DNA of 64,000 bases from Dimorphilus gyrociliatus (GCA_904063045.1 CAJFCJ010000020.1:1170916-1234915), one strand, 5' to 3'; positions 45,859 through 59,500 are shown, counted from the first letter of the stretch. Notes: generated from the letters alone by a model not told the origin. Made by a program: numbers and translations.

Positions 45859-47058
45859 CTATACTGATTCCTTGTCTGAATTTGAATTTTGCCTTTGTTC
45901 TGAATCTTCGTCGGCGGAACTATCAATTTGGGGATCTGCAGCAATTTTTGCGCCTCTCTTTCTATCCTTCAGATTACTTTTAAGCTTTGAACTTCTGTCA
46001 TCTTCCACTTCGATACGATTTGTTTTTAAGATAGATTTTTTCCTCGCCGGCTGTTCTTGATTACCCTTTTCTGGCGGTTTTTGTACGATCGGCAATTGCA
46101 TCATTGAAGTCCCCGGCATATTTACAAGACCTCCACCTTGCGATCCTAGTAGTAACTGTAATTGGAGTAAATGGGGATCTAACTGTGAAACTCCAAAGTG
46201 GGAGAAACTAGGGTTAGGATATTGTGGCATCATACCAGGCATACCCATAAAATTCATTTGACTTGCTTGTTGTTGTATTGACATTTGATTTTGCAACAAA
46301 TTTGACATACTCATCAAACTTTTTGCCAACAAATTTTCACCAGAATTTGATCGATGCATCTGGTTTATCTCCTCTATCTTCTTCCTCTTTGCCGACATTT
46401 TTACATTCATCATGGTATTTTTCCTTACTTTCTCATCTTCCAGCTCTTCTGATGTCTTTCGTACATTTTGCATTGATCTAGTTTGTGCAATTGGCTGCTG
46501 CTTCTGCGGTTGCTGATTCGGTTGCTGTTGTTTTGGCTGTTGTGGAGTCTTATTATCCTCTACTCTTGTAACAGAAGGAGCCGTCTGAGAGACAGAAGCA
46601 CGAGACGAAGTAGGAGTTTGCGACGATTGAATATTAATTTGTTGATTAACTTCATTGTCATTATTTAAAAGAAATTTTAACCAATTCTTTTTATATCCAA
46701 TATAAACAAGTAAACTAGAAAGGTGGGCTCACAAAGACAAATGAAAATACTAGTTATGTTTGTATAAATCATTATTAACAAGTATCTTGACATTGTGAAT
46801 CCACCTTATTAAACCAATTACTGAAAAAACTGATGCTATAATAAGAACAATCCCAAACATACTCTGTTCTTCATTCTCAGAATTATCAATAATATAAGAC
46901 GTTGTTCGAGGAAATCTATCAGCAAAAGTCTGTCTCCTAATAGTGGTGATTGTTGTTGTTGTTGTTGTTTTTGTTGTTGTTGTTGTTGATGTTGATACAT
47001 TGTTATGATTTTCATTTAATCTATAATTTTTCCATATTAATAAAAATCTAATACTCAA
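45859..47058 (-). CDS. Unrecognised membrane protein with low-complexity tail, 5' end unresolved
   Basis: Two exons are clear: one ending at 46751 (open back to at least 47058) and 45859-46714, joined through a donor that overlaps an in-frame TAG (AACTA|GTATTT) in phase 2. Exon 1 encodes a poly-Thr run from a (GTT/CAA)n tract at about 46954-46990, a short basic segment, and one clear transmembrane helix (Phe-Gly-Ile-Val-Leu-Ile-Ile-Ala-Ser...). Exon 2 (285 codons) is hydrophilic: a Gln/Pro-rich stretch, a charged helix (Glu-Glu-Leu-Glu-Asp-Glu-Lys...), a Met-rich region, and an acidic/Ser end. No ATG in frame begins exon 1, so a 5' exon is missing. I do not recognise the family. Confidence 0.5.
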
Positions 47059-48039
47059 ATATATTTAGTTTAAAAAGTTTAATAAACATGCAAACTAACA
47101 TGTCACTGGTAGAAAATGTCGTTATTCTCATTATATATAGCTATATCTATTCTTTATCATTCTTTAATTGATAATTGATTAATAGCTTCTTCTTTTTCCA
47201 ATAATTTGTTTGTTCGAATTATTTTCTCTTAATGTTTTAAATTGATAAAAATATCATTCAAATTTATAGCATGACTTATATTTTTAGGGAGAAAAGTTTT
47301 TTTTTTATTATATAGGACTATACCACCATTGATTTACTTTTAGAATAGTTAATTTATTTGTTAAATAAATCAATTGAAATTTATAAAATATTTCATTCTA
47401 TTTAAGCGTCGGAATACATCGAAAAACAAGTGGAAAGTTTTATGTCATTTCATCATTGCTCCAACTATAGTTTTTAAAATGGGTATGGCTAAATTTGACA
47501 TGTATTGACTATTATATGTTGCATTTATTCGATTTAAGAAAACAACCAAATAGATGGATTTTTTTTTTGTGAAAGAAATATTTAAAATTTAATTAATCAA
47601 TTTTGTGAATTGTATAACCACACTACATAGTAATCATTAACTATAATTTTCGTTGAATCTTTTATTAAAATTAGCCAATTAACTACAATAAAATAATATA
47701 AATTTAAAGAGATAAAGTAAAAGATAAAATTGACAGATTTTTTATAACATTATCTTTGTAGATTGGCTTTAATATCAATTAAAATCTATTAAAAGGTTGA
47801 AAATTTTTAGATCAACTTTCAGTTTTACTTTTAAAGTTTTAATCCTTTGGTGTTTTAGTCATATCCAAGTTGTCAACAATTCGGTCGTACAATTTTCTAA
47901 CCTTTTTTCGCAAAAACCTTTATTATATAGATTATAACCAAATGGTACGCATTTACTTTTGGCTGAACAATTGCATTGATATCTTTAACTGCTTAATTTT
48001 CTTTTATAGTCCGTAGGACAAATTGTAAACCTTTTGAAG
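47059..48039. other. Intergenic region
   Basis: Nearly 1 kb of very AT-rich DNA between two divergent genes. It should contain the missing 5' exon and promoter of the minus-strand membrane protein and the HAGH promoter. I could not place that exon. Confidence 0.4.
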
Positions 48040-48951
48040 ATGAAAGTGAGAATTGTACCGGCAATGGAAGTTGGGAAAAACTATATGTATTTACTAATTG
48101 ATCAGGCTTCAAAGACAGCTGCTGCAATTGATCCAGTTGTTCCAAATAAGATAGAAGAAGCCGCTGCTGAAGAAAAAGTAAAAATAACCCATCTATTGAC
48201 AACCCATCATCATGCAGATCATAGTGCTGGTAATGAAAGAATGTCTAAATTATTTCCTGGTCTAGAGATTGTTGGAGGTGATGATCGAATTCCAGCAATG
48301 ACTAAAAAAGTTTGTATTAATATTTAGCTAAAAATAGTTTATTATAAATAGTTATAATTTGATTTTGCGAATAGGTTGGAAATGGTGACATTTTCAATTT
48401 GGGAAATCTTAAAGTGACCTGTCTACATACTCCGTGTCATACCAAAGGTCATATTTGCTATTTCGTTTCAAGCGATTCAAGTGTCGAAAAAGGAGAAAAT
48501 GTTGTGTTCACTGGCGATACTTTATTCAGTGGGGGCTGCGGTCATTTTTTTGAAGGTACCCCTGACCAGATGTATAGAGCTTTGATAGAAGTGCTAGGAT
48601 CTCTACCAGACGAGACAAAAGTCTTCGTTGGTCATGAATATACTGTCAATAATTTGAAGTACGCCGCTCACGTTGAACCAAATAATAAGAAAATTGCCGA
48701 GAAGCTCCTCTGGGCTCAGAAACTCCAAGCTGAGGATAAATTTACTATGCCTTCTTCCATCGGTGAGGAAAAGCTTATAAATCCATTTATGAGAGTTAGG
48801 TAAATACGCTTCTATTAATTCTAGAAATGATCTGCCATATTGTTATTTTGATAATTTCAGAGAAGAGAGACTTAAAAAGTATACCAATGAAACAGACCCT
48901 ATTAAAGTTATGGGCAAGCTGAGACAAATGAAAAATGAATTTAAACTCTAA
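48040..48951 (+). CDS. HAGH: Hydroxyacylglutathione hydrolase (glyoxalase II)
   Basis: Three exons (48040-48309, 48375-48799, 48861-48951) give 261 residues (human cytosolic form 260). HAGH hydrolyses S-D-lactoylglutathione to glutathione and D-lactate, the second step of methylglyoxal detoxification. It has the metallo-beta-lactamase fold with the metal site Thr-His-His-His-Ala-Asp-His at 55-61, further ligands in Thr-Pro-Cys-His-Thr-Lys-Gly-His and Phe-Thr-Gly-Asp-Thr-Leu-Phe, and His in Val-Gly-His-Glu-Tyr-Thr. The glutathione-binding C-terminal helical domain is complete. The start ATG gives the cytosolic form; I see no mitochondrial leader exon. AATAAA occurs at 48970-48975 and 48988-48993. 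Confidence 0.95.
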
Positions 48952-49354
48952 GTTAATGAATACCAGTTGAATAAATTTAAAAAGTGAAATAAACTCAAGC
49001 TTATAATCATATGTATTTTGGTTAAGTACAAACTCAAGAGTTTCAGTTTAAATAGTTGCAGAAACATGTAGGACATATCTTTTAACAAAGTTTGAATATA
49101 AAATATCTAATATACAAGGTTGTTTTACAATATCAAGCAAAACTTTCCACTGGATGAAATGCTAATTTAGCGTAAAAAGAGAAGAAAACGTTAACTCAAG
49201 AATTCTCCTTATCGACATGAATTTTTAGTTTTTAAAAACAAGAGTAACAATGGGTTATTGAATTATTATTATTTACATTCTATACCCCTTGGTACCTATA
49301 TTTATGTAAAGTTTACAGATAGCTACAGATAGGTTCTCAGTGGTTAGATTTTTA
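48952..49354. other. Convergent 3' region HAGH/CWC22
   Basis: Carries HAGH polyadenylation signals (AATAAA at 48970 and 48988) and the 3' UTR of CWC22 on the other strand. No other feature is seen. Confidence 0.5.
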
Positions 49355-52300
49355 TCAACGTCTAAGCCCTTCATCGTAACGTCTGCTCCTTATTTTGCGA
49401 TCGTCTGCATATTTCCTTTCTTCGGATCTTTTCCTGCGATAATTTCTTCTATCCTGATCTGAATCATTGTCACTATCGTTTCTTTTTCTATTTTCTTTAT
49501 CATGTTTATCATTTCGTCGACTATAACTATCTTTCCTCGGTTTATCCTCATCAGATGAGTATTTTCTAGCTTTCTCTTGATAATTACTCCTTCTATCAGA
49601 ACTTTCACCTTTTCTATCTCTGTCATCGTCGGAATCATATCTCCGCCTCTCTCGTCTTTCAAGTCTACGACTTTCCGACTTTTTACTTTCTGGTTCTTTG
49701 TCTTCACTATCATCACTATCATACCTTCTATTTTTTCTTGTATCTTTCTGCTCGTATCTTCGACTCTCTCGTCTTTCTTCTTCACGATCACTATCATCTC
49801 TTCTTCGTCCGTTGTCTTTATACTGCCGATCACGTCTTCTATCAGTTTGCCCACTTCTATTTTCTCTTCGAGCTTCTTCACTATCACGTCGCTTATTGTC
49901 TCTATTGCTGATGTCATATCCTCTGCGATCTGTTCGGTCATTTCTATCATATTTTCCATCTTCATCTGTATCACTATCTCTTCGCTTGCTTTCTTTACTG
50001 CAGTGCTCATTTCGTTTTCGGTCTGTTCGTTCATTTCTTTGATTTCTTCTATCTTCATCTGTATCACTATCTCTTCGCTTGTTTTCTTTACTATAATGCT
50101 CATATCGTTTTCGATCTGTTCGTTCATTTCTCTGATTTCTTCTATCTTCATCTGTATCGCTATCTCTTCGCCTGTTGTCTCTGCTGTAATGTTCGTGGTG
50201 TTTGCGATCTGTCCTTTCACTTCTATCAAATGTTCGATCATCGTTGGAATCGCTATCATATCTCTTTCTCTCAACATCTTTATCACGACGATCACTTCTT
50301 TGATTATTAGTCCTACTTTCTCGTCGGTTATTATCTTCTCGGTCAGATTGGTCGGAGTCGACATGTCTTCTTCGCTGTTTGTCTTTTTCCACGTACTTTC
50401 GTTTTTCTGACTTGGTATTTCTTCGATCATTTTCATCATCACTTTCGTTTCTCTTTTTGAAAGATTGTCTATCGAGCTCGTATCTCTTATCCCTTCTAGT
50501 ATTCTTTCGTTCTTCATCGACTTGTTTCTTAGTAGACCCTTTGCTCTCTTTATCATATTTGCCGCCATCGTACTTATCTCTCCCATTATCATCAGAATCA
50601 CTGTCATAATCATCTTTTCGCCTGTCGTATTTTTTAAGTTCAACCCGTCCTCTTCGAAGTTCGTTTTTCGGTTCGTCTGATTCATCCTCACTTTCAAATT
50701 TTAATTTGCTGTGATCTTTGTCTACTAATTGACCTTGATCCGAGTAATTTCTTCTATGACGTTCCCCTCCTTCATCACTGTCTCGCCTACGCCTGTCAGT
50801 ATCTCGACTAGGTTTTCTCTGTCGTTTATCATGTGAATATCTCCTTTTGTCAACTTGCTCATCTTCACTGTCGCTGTACTGTTTAGTAGCCATTGCCCTT
50901 CTCTGACGGTAGGCAGATTTCTCAGGTCGATCTTCTTTCTGACGCGATTTGATGTTTTCCTTCCGGAGCGAGCTTTTACGATTCTTCTTAGTTTTACGTT
51001 TTGCGCCAGATGACGATGATGACGATGATGACGATGATGACGATGATGATGATGACGACGATGACGACGACGATGATGATGATGATGATGATGATGAGTC
51101 AGATGATGAAGAATCCGAGTCTGAAGATATAGGTGTTAAAACTCGAGGTTGCATTTTGGGCATTTTTTTCAAAAACTCTCTTAATTCGTCAGTAAGGCCT
51201 CCTAAACCAATAGATGTAAAAAAATTGATTGCGAATCGTGTATTTCTTGGATTATCTTTTGGGAAGATTCCCTCAAAACTGTTTGACAGAGTTTCGTCGT
51301 GGAGTCTGGTTAATAGCTTAGGCAAGCCCATATGCTCAGCAAGGTCTTGAAAAAGTATTTTAATGAAGATTCTGCTTGAAGATGTTGTATCATCTTCATT
51401 TAGCCTTATAATTGAGAAAATTTCGAAAGATATCGCATCACTAAAAAACAAATGAGAAAAAAAACGGCCAACATTCCTCAACTTTGTTATTTCCAATCTG
51501 TGAATGGTTCCGTATTGCTCTTTAAACAATTCTTGAAAATGACCCACATACTCTTGTTTCAACATACAAAAACGCTGCCCCAACAAACCAAAAAACTTTT
51601 CATATGTTCGTTGCTGAGCGCAGCAATCAAGTATCATGCCGGCAACTTCTTTTTCCTGACCTGGTTTTAACTCCATTTTTAATAACTTATGTGCGCATTC
51701 TTCAAAGTCAAGAGAACTTTGAATTGTTAGGTAAATGGTTTTTCGTAATTCCACCAAGTTAGTTTCAGTTTGATCCAAAATTTGTGCTTCTTCTTTTTCT
51801 TCTTCTGATTTCTCAGATCCAGATCCAGATCCAGATTCATCTCCCGATCCGGAATCAGATGAAGACTCATCCAAAATTTCGCGACTGAGTGCCTTATATT
51901 TTTCTTCATTTATCGTATACTCAGAATCAAATTTAAAAACATTCAACATCTCTTCTCCTTCTATATTACTTTCTAGAGTCATCATGTGTGTGAACTGATC
52001 TTCTTCTTGAACTTGATCAAGATCTTCTTGTATAGCAGGATGGTCTTTGAAACCATCCTTACGAGTGGCAAACATTACCTCAATCATATATTGAATTCTT
52101 TGCTCAACTTGACCTTCATGTAAAACGTACCGAAGACGTTCAAATACTGCATGAGTTCCACGAGGAGACACTTCGGTGAGTTTTGCACCGCATTCACGTA
52201 AAAATCCCACTGCTACTTCAACGCTATCATTTGTTGGAGTTTCAAGAAGTAGAGTTAATACTTCTAAGGCCAGGATTTCGTGCGCCACCTGCTGATTTAC

Positions 52301-52970
52301 AAGATGAGCAATAAAATTCAATCCTGAAAGGCACATGGTTTTATTATTCCTTCGAAAACCTTTTCTAAATTGAATCAAGAGACGCTTCAGCAGTAGCTCT
52401 CCTATCTGAGGAAATTTTGTATTAACAACTGAAACTAATGCAGCATAGACATTTGTAAAAGTTGGAGAAGCAGTTTGTGCTTGGATTATTGATTTTACAA
52501 AAAGACCTCTTCCTCTAATTATATTTTCTTGAAACAATTCTCTGACAATTTGGCCAAGATTTGATGTGTTTACTTTGTTAATTAATCCATTAATTGATTT
52601 CTTAAGAGCCTCCCATGCTAGCCTTTGATAAGACTCTGATTCTTTATCGGTTATTTTTTCCTGCATCATTCTCAACTTAGCAGGTGGAATGTAGGCTCCT
52701 CCGGTTTTGGTATAAATAGAATCAGACTTTCCTTTTTCATTTTGCCTGCTTGTGTCTTTCTCGGCAGATGCGCCATCAACGTTCGCATTATCGCTCGGCT
52801 TTTTAACTCGATCAAACTTAGGTCTTTTAGCATCAGGCTCATCCTCACTTTGAGGTCTCTCCTGCTTTTCACTACAATAAAACATAATAATCGTGAAAAA
52901 AAATTATAAAATATATGAGTACTATTGATTGTTCAGTTATAAACGTTATAAATTCGTACCTGTCAGACAT
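49355..52970 (-). CDS. CWC22: Pre-mRNA-splicing factor CWC22
   Basis: A tiny first exon (52960-52970) joins one 3.5-kb exon (49355-52871) to give about 1175 residues (human 908). CWC22 binds eIF4A3 and brings it to the spliceosome so exon-junction complexes are loaded. After an acidic N-terminus comes [12 protein letters not shown], then a MIF4G domain (about 80-330) and an MA3 domain (about 380-520), both close to the human sequence. A poly-Ser tract of about 30 residues lies at nucleotides 51012-51100. The remaining ~480 residues are Arg/Asp/Ser-rich. They include at least three exact-period 31-residue repeats (93 bp; equivalent points at 49961, 50054 and 50147). The long RS/RD tail makes it larger than vertebrate orthologues. 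Having one giant exon is unusual among neighbours with many introns. Confidence 0.95.
49930..50250 (-). repeat. Tandem 93-bp coding repeat in CWC22
   Basis: The word TTCATCTGTA recurs at 49961, 50054 and 50147, spacing exactly 93 bp. Each unit encodes 31 residues of the form Asp-Ser-Asp-Thr-Asp-Glu-Asp-Arg-Arg followed by Glu-Arg-Thr-Asp-Arg-Lys and a His/Tyr-Ser-Lys segment. A fourth, more diverged unit flanks each side. The high similarity at DNA level suggests recent duplication. Confidence 0.8.
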
Positions 52971-53551
52971 CTTGATATAGCCTTGCCTGCGAATGTATGT
53001 TTTACCAAACTGATTAAAAACGTTACTTCTCAAATTTTTTCTTTCTAGAGATAATTAAGATATTTCTATTCATAGATAAAATGTATTTAATAATTTTTAT
53101 CATTTTAATTCTAAGAACTTTGTTATTAAATCTTCTACAAATTGAAAATATTATATTTCCCAAAACTTTTTCTAGTAAATTGTTGATAAATATATTAAAA
53201 CTCTTAAATTGAGATACTAGACGTTTTAATTATTTTTTATCGTGAATATCTTTATTAAAGTTGAGTTTAAAAGTTTTAATTAGTCAATTAAACTCGAATT
53301 GTAAAATTTTCATATAAAAACAATGTTAATAAAATGTAACTTAATAGGACAGAAAATTTTTGTTTTAATCGAATTCATATTTAATTTTTTTTCTCAGGAA
53401 TTTTTTGCACAAAATTCTTTAGTTTAAAATATCATTGATTTTTTTGTTGTGGAACATCCGCACTGTCGAATTCCTAAAGTTTGAACTACTCAGACGGTTT
53501 TTGACAAAATAGTTAATTTTACTTAGTTACTTTCTCTTACTATCAGCCAAG
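52971..53551. promoter_or_regulatory. Bidirectional promoter CWC22/WDR19
   Basis: The start codons of CWC22 (-) and WDR19 (+) are 581 bp apart, head to head. The spacer is AT-rich, with no open frame. Both genes begin with ATGTCTGA/ATGAGTGA-type starts preceded by an A/G at -3. Confidence 0.5.
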
Positions 53552-56500
53552 ATGAGTGAGATGAAGGTAATTCTTCTTATATTTACTAAAACTATAATAA
53601 TACAGCTTACAAATAACTACAATTTGCGAAAATTTGCCTATTTATAACTAGTTCTTTTTATTCGAGTCGACGGCGTCGTTAGATACAGAAATTTTTTACA
53701 AGTTATATTTATTTTCATTTACTTTTGTAGAAAGTATTCTCAGTGCCTAATAGTATTCATGGCCAATCTTCGATCTACTTCTGCTGGCAAAAGAAACTTG
53801 GAAACTACCTGGCAACAACTAGGTAAAACAAATTCATTTGATATTGAATAGTTAGTAAAAATTCCTTTCTAGTTTCGACAACATTGTCAGAATCTATGAT
53901 CGACATGGAGATCTACTTCAAGACCCTAGTTTGCCCGGTATGTGTTCTGGATTGGGATGGGACAAGGATGGCGACAATCTTGCAATGATATCTGACAAGA
54001 GTGGAATTATATTTTTATGGAGTACAAATTCATCCAAAATCCAACAAATCGACAGTGGTTTTAGGTAAAATTGTATTCTTAATGAGTGAATTTTTCATCA
54101 AATGTTTTCTACAACAGAGACACATTGACCGTGCTTTCGTGGGCTAAAAATAGTCATCTACTCGGTATAGGAACGCAAAAAGGGAATCTCCTTATTTATA
54201 ATCCAACAACTTCTAAGTAAGCACACACTCTCTAACTTGATAACTCTGAAATTGTACGTTTTTAAAGGAAAATTCCAATCCTTGGCAAGCACACGAGAAG
54301 TATTACGTGCGGTTGCTGGTCCAGAGAAAACCTACTTGCCCTTGGATCAGACGACAAAACAATAACAGTATCAAATACTGAGGGAGATACTATCCATCAA
54401 ACATCATTACGCGCATCTCCAACGGATATTCAATTCTCCGAAATGAAGTTAAATGAGAGAAGCGCCACGGGTGATAACACGGTAATGAAAACTTTTGTTG
54501 TTTTTGTTCGTTTTGTTAATTTAACAAAATACTTTTCTAGATTAGCTGCATTGTTGGAAAAAAGTCCTTGTTGCTACTAAATATGGATGATCCAGAAAAT
54601 CCTGTTGAATTGGCTTTTCAAGGCCGTTACGGACAGATTGTAGAATATAAATGGTATGGTGATGGGTATATCTTAATAGGTTTTTCAAACGGCTTCATAA
54701 TATCAATATCAACCCACTCGTCAGAAATTGGTCAAGAGTTATTCCAAGTAAGCTTTATTAGTGCATTAATACAATTGAAAAAATGTTTCGTTCAATTGTA
54801 GGCTAGAAATCATAAAGATCAGTTAACCTGCTTAACAGTATCCTATGTTACCCTGAAAGCAGCATCTGGTGGGGATAACGTTGTCAAAGTTTATGAGATG
54901 ACTGATATGAAAGAAATCAGTGCAATTATAAACTTGGAGGAAAGGCCTGATTCAATCAATTGGACAGATGATGGGCAATTACTAGCTGTTTCAACGGTTA
55001 AAGGAAATTTAAATGTTTATTTGTCTAAATTACCCCAACTAGGAGCAGCTTATCAAACAAGACTAGCATATTTAACCTCTCTCCTGGAGGTTACAGTTCA
55101 AGATGATGTGAATCAAGATGGTTCTCAGCTATTAAATGTTGATATAGAGCCATCTTTTCTAGGCATAGGACCATTTCACGTTGCTGTGGGAATGAATAAT
55201 AGAGCTTGGTTCTATATAATGGCAGATTCAGGTACGTTTTCCCTATTGTTTGTAATAAAAATAGAAAATTTCTGGCGGCATCCACTTCTTTCAATTGGTT
55301 TATTATTTAAAAACAAAAGATGGTAGATTATCATGAATATTGCCGAAAAGTATTGGCATAAGTTGACATTTTACAATGTTTTTGATCTTTGTAATACTTT
55401 CACTGTGTTCCTAAATCATATTTTTCGCATCTTTAATATTTATTGATAGTCTTATTTGTCATAATATTATTGGAACTCGTCAGAAACTTTATTCAAACAA
55501 CAAACACGCAATAATATAATATTTATTTATAATATCTAAGCCATTTTTCTTTAAATTCACGAATCTTCCACTATAAACAGTCTTAAGATTCGGTAAATTA
55601 TGTTCACTTTAAGTGTTTTATCTGTTACTTTGTCACAAAATCTGTACAGGAGAAGCTATGAATGTTCCATCACAGTATTACAGTGAATCGAGTACGTCGT
55701 ATTCCTTTTTAGCATGGCTTAAATGATTATTTTTTTCTTCTTTTGAAGATTGATCTTTATGAAAAATTTGATTTCTGTAAAGCTTATCCTATTCATTGCT
55801 TGTCGTAATTTATAATTATATATATGTAGATATATATATATATATATATATTTATTCTGTATATAATTCTAGATATCTCTTTTTATATTATTCTATGTGT
55901 TATCTAGGTCCAGAGAAAGTGAGAGATCGCGAATATTTGGGAACCGTTCAAGTTTGTAAATTAAACGCAGACTATTGTGCAGTAAGATTTGAAAACAGAG
56001 TCCAACTGCATGTAATTGAAGAAGAAGGAAATAATCCCGAAAGAGAGAGTCGCCTATTCCCAGAGAATGAATCAGACTGCAAAGTTACTTGCCACGATCT
56101 GACACCCGAATTTTTAATTTTTGCAACTAATGTAAGTTTTCAAGAAGATTTATCAAACTTGCTAAACAATTTTCTTTATAATTAGACTGGAGGTATTTTC
56201 TATTTTTATCTGGAAGATTGGCAATATGTCAACGAATTTAAGCACATCACTGGCATAACCTATTTAACATCTGACCCTTACGGCACTCGATTAGTTTTCA
56301 TTGACGATAAAGCCGATGCTTTTGTTTATAATCCTGTAAACGACGAACAGGTTGCCGTGCCTCAGTTCTCTGCCAAGACTACTGGCATTCTTTGGGATCA
56401 GTGGCAATTAGACAAGGGAGTTTTTGTATCCTGGGACGAAGAGTTCATCTATACGTATCTCTATAGTCGAGATTCAATCAAAGGCCCTGATTGTAAACTG

Positions 56501-59500
56501 ATCGGAACTACCAAGTTGCCTTTTGGACATATTCCACTGTTATTAGTTAATGGTGACATTTATTTGCACACAACAAGTGGCAAGGTAATCACGAGTACGC
56601 TAGATACTCACGTTTCGGAAGATGAAGGTGAGTTATTTATGAATTTTAAAGAAAGTTTTTTAATAGAGAATAAATTAAACTATCAATAGTCCAAACGGAA
56701 GAACAGAAAATAGAAGCTATGAGAAAATGTATCCAATTAGGCAGATATAAATCAGCCATTACCTATGCAACATCATTAGATAAGAAAGAATTTTGGAAAG
56801 AAATTGGAGATCACTGTTTGACTTATTTAGATGTTGAAACTGCAACAAGAGCTTTTAGGCAAATGGGAGACGTCGGTATGGTCCTCTCACTAGAGGATAT
56901 AAAAGGAATTGACGATAAGAATCTCCTCTCCGGTTACATATCAATGTATTTAAATGAGTTTGATATGGCCCAAGAGTTATTCATCAATTCAGAGAAGCCA
57001 TCTGCTGCTTTAGAAATGAGACGAGATTTAATGCACTGGGATGCTGCTTTGCAGTTAGCAAAAGCTCTAGCTCCTGATCAGATCCCTTATATATCGAAAG
57101 AGTACGCACAGCAATTAGAGTTCACAGGAGATTACATGAACGCCCTCTCCCATTATGAAAAAGGAATAATTAAAGATAGTTCTTTAAGAGAACATAATGA
57201 GCAATGCGCTGCTGGTATTGCAAGAATGTCCATAAGAATGGGCGACATAAGAAGGGGAGTAGGTATGGCGGCTAAAATGCCGAGTCGGGTTTTGAAAAAA
57301 GATTGTGCTGCTATATTAGAAAGTATGAAGCAATGGAGCGAAGCAGCAGTTTTGTACGAAAAGGGTGGATTTTTTGATAAAGCCGCTTCTGTTTACATAA
57401 GATCGAAAAATTGGACCAAAGTAGGTGAATTATTACCGAATGTCACTTCCCCTAAAATACATGGCCAATACGCAAGAGCTAAGGAGGCAGAGGGTATACA
57501 TAAATACCATTAATTATTTTTCCTCATTTCCATAGTTTGTTATTCAATAGGACGTTACAAAGAGGCGGTTCAGGCTTATACGACAGCCAAAGAATGGGAT
57601 GACGTTATTAGATTACAATTGGACCATTTACATAACCCGGAAGAAGCCGTCAGAATTGTACGCCATAGTCAATCAACAGATGGAGCAAAAATGGTTGCTA
57701 ATTTCTTCCAGAAGTTAAACGACTACGGATCGGCTATCCAATTTTTGGTTATATCCAGACATAACGATGAAGCATTCCAACTTGCTCAAGCTCATGACAA
57801 AATGGAAGTTTATGCAGATATCATAGGTGAAGATGCAACTCCTCAAGACTACCAGTCTATTGCCTTATTTTTTGAGAATAGAAAGAATCACTTCCTGGCA
57901 GGGAAATTCTTTCTCTATGCTGGACAGTACCAGAGGGTATGATTATTTTAATTTTAAGTTCTATTTTTATATTTTAAAGATCATTTGTCTATGTCGTTTT
58001 ATATATTGTTTTCTACGGCTCCTTTCCTTTAGATACACTATAAATCTTCATTAAATGTTAATTTAGGCTTTGAAGCATCTTTTGTCGTGTAACGAAACTA
58101 AAGACGGTGCACCAATAAATCTAGCTATCGACGTAATAGGAAGAGCTCAAGATGAACAACTAACAAGACAATTAATCGACTTCTTAATGGGAGATTTAGA
58201 CGGCGAGCCGAAGGTTTTAAAAAAGCTACAACATTCGCCTATTTTCTTTCAGAGATTTAACAATTTTTCACTTCAAATTTGATGTTTTTTTTGTTTCACG
58301 TTTGTTTGCTTTTTCTGCTAATCCTAATCAAAAAACTGTCATCATGCTTTTTCTCTCAAATTAATTAGGCTTTATCTCATCTCTTCAAATGTGAAACGGT
58401 TGAAGACGCTAATTTGGTTCCTCTAATAATAGAAACAGCTTCTAAGAGTCAAGATGATATAATAATTCACAATGTGATTGAATATTTAATGGGAGAGTTG
58501 ACTGGACTTCCAAAGGTTGACTTTAAATAATGATAATTTTATAAGCAGAAGTATATTATTATTAAAAGAAAAGTCATTAAATTACGTTACTCCTGTCGCT
58601 TAAGAATATGAAATTATAAAGATTAAAACAAAGAGAAAATAATTATATAATATATGTTTAAGCATTCTATTAATTCATAGTTAGAATAGTTATTTGATAA
58701 ACTATACTAGATTTCTCTCTCACTGCTAAAAAAAAACTAAGAAGAGCGCTTGAACTAATTCTTTTAAAACTGCTTAAAATTTTTAACCTAGAAATATTCT
58801 TTCTTTGTTTCCATAAAAATTTACCTAATTTTTTATCCACAGGATGCAAAATATTTATTCAGATTGTATATGGCCTTGAATCAATTTGAAGAGGCAGCCA
58901 GAACTGCTATAATAATCGCTAGAGAAGAACAAATTGGCGGTAAAATTTTAATGAATTTAATAAGTTATTTATTTTTTTGTTTTAATCGCTTTCTAATATT
59001 GTATAGGTAATTATAAAAACGCTCACGATGTCCTATTTAGTATGTATCAAGAATTAAAGAAAAACAAAATCAAAATACCCGCAGAGATGGCCAATAATCT
59101 CATGATATTACATAGTTACATTCTTGTCAGGGTAAACGATTATATCTTGGTCGTTAGTAAAATAAACGAATAATGAATAAATTATTCAAATTAGATTCAC
59201 GTGAAAAAGGGAGACCATTTGAAAGGAGCTCGCCTACTTATTCGTGTGGCCAATAATATAAGCAAATTTCCTTCTCACGTTGTGCCTATCTTAACATCTA
59301 CTGTAATAGAGTGTCAAAGAAGCGGGCTAAAGAATTCAGCTTTTAGCTATGCCGCTATGCTTTACAGACCCGAATATCGAGATAAGATTGATGTAAAATA
59401 TAAGAAGAAGATTGAAGGGATTGTTAGAAAATCTGATAAGACAGAAGAAGACGAAACTACTTCATCGTGTCCATTTTGCGAATTTCAATTGCCAGACATG

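Noticed and set aside
49390-50697. Long antisense and alternate-frame open frames over the CWC22 tail (including 49577-50410 on the plus strand)
   Set aside because: They follow from the biased Arg/Asp/Ser codons of the repeat region. Their translations are low-complexity and CWC22 itself matches its family throughout this frame.
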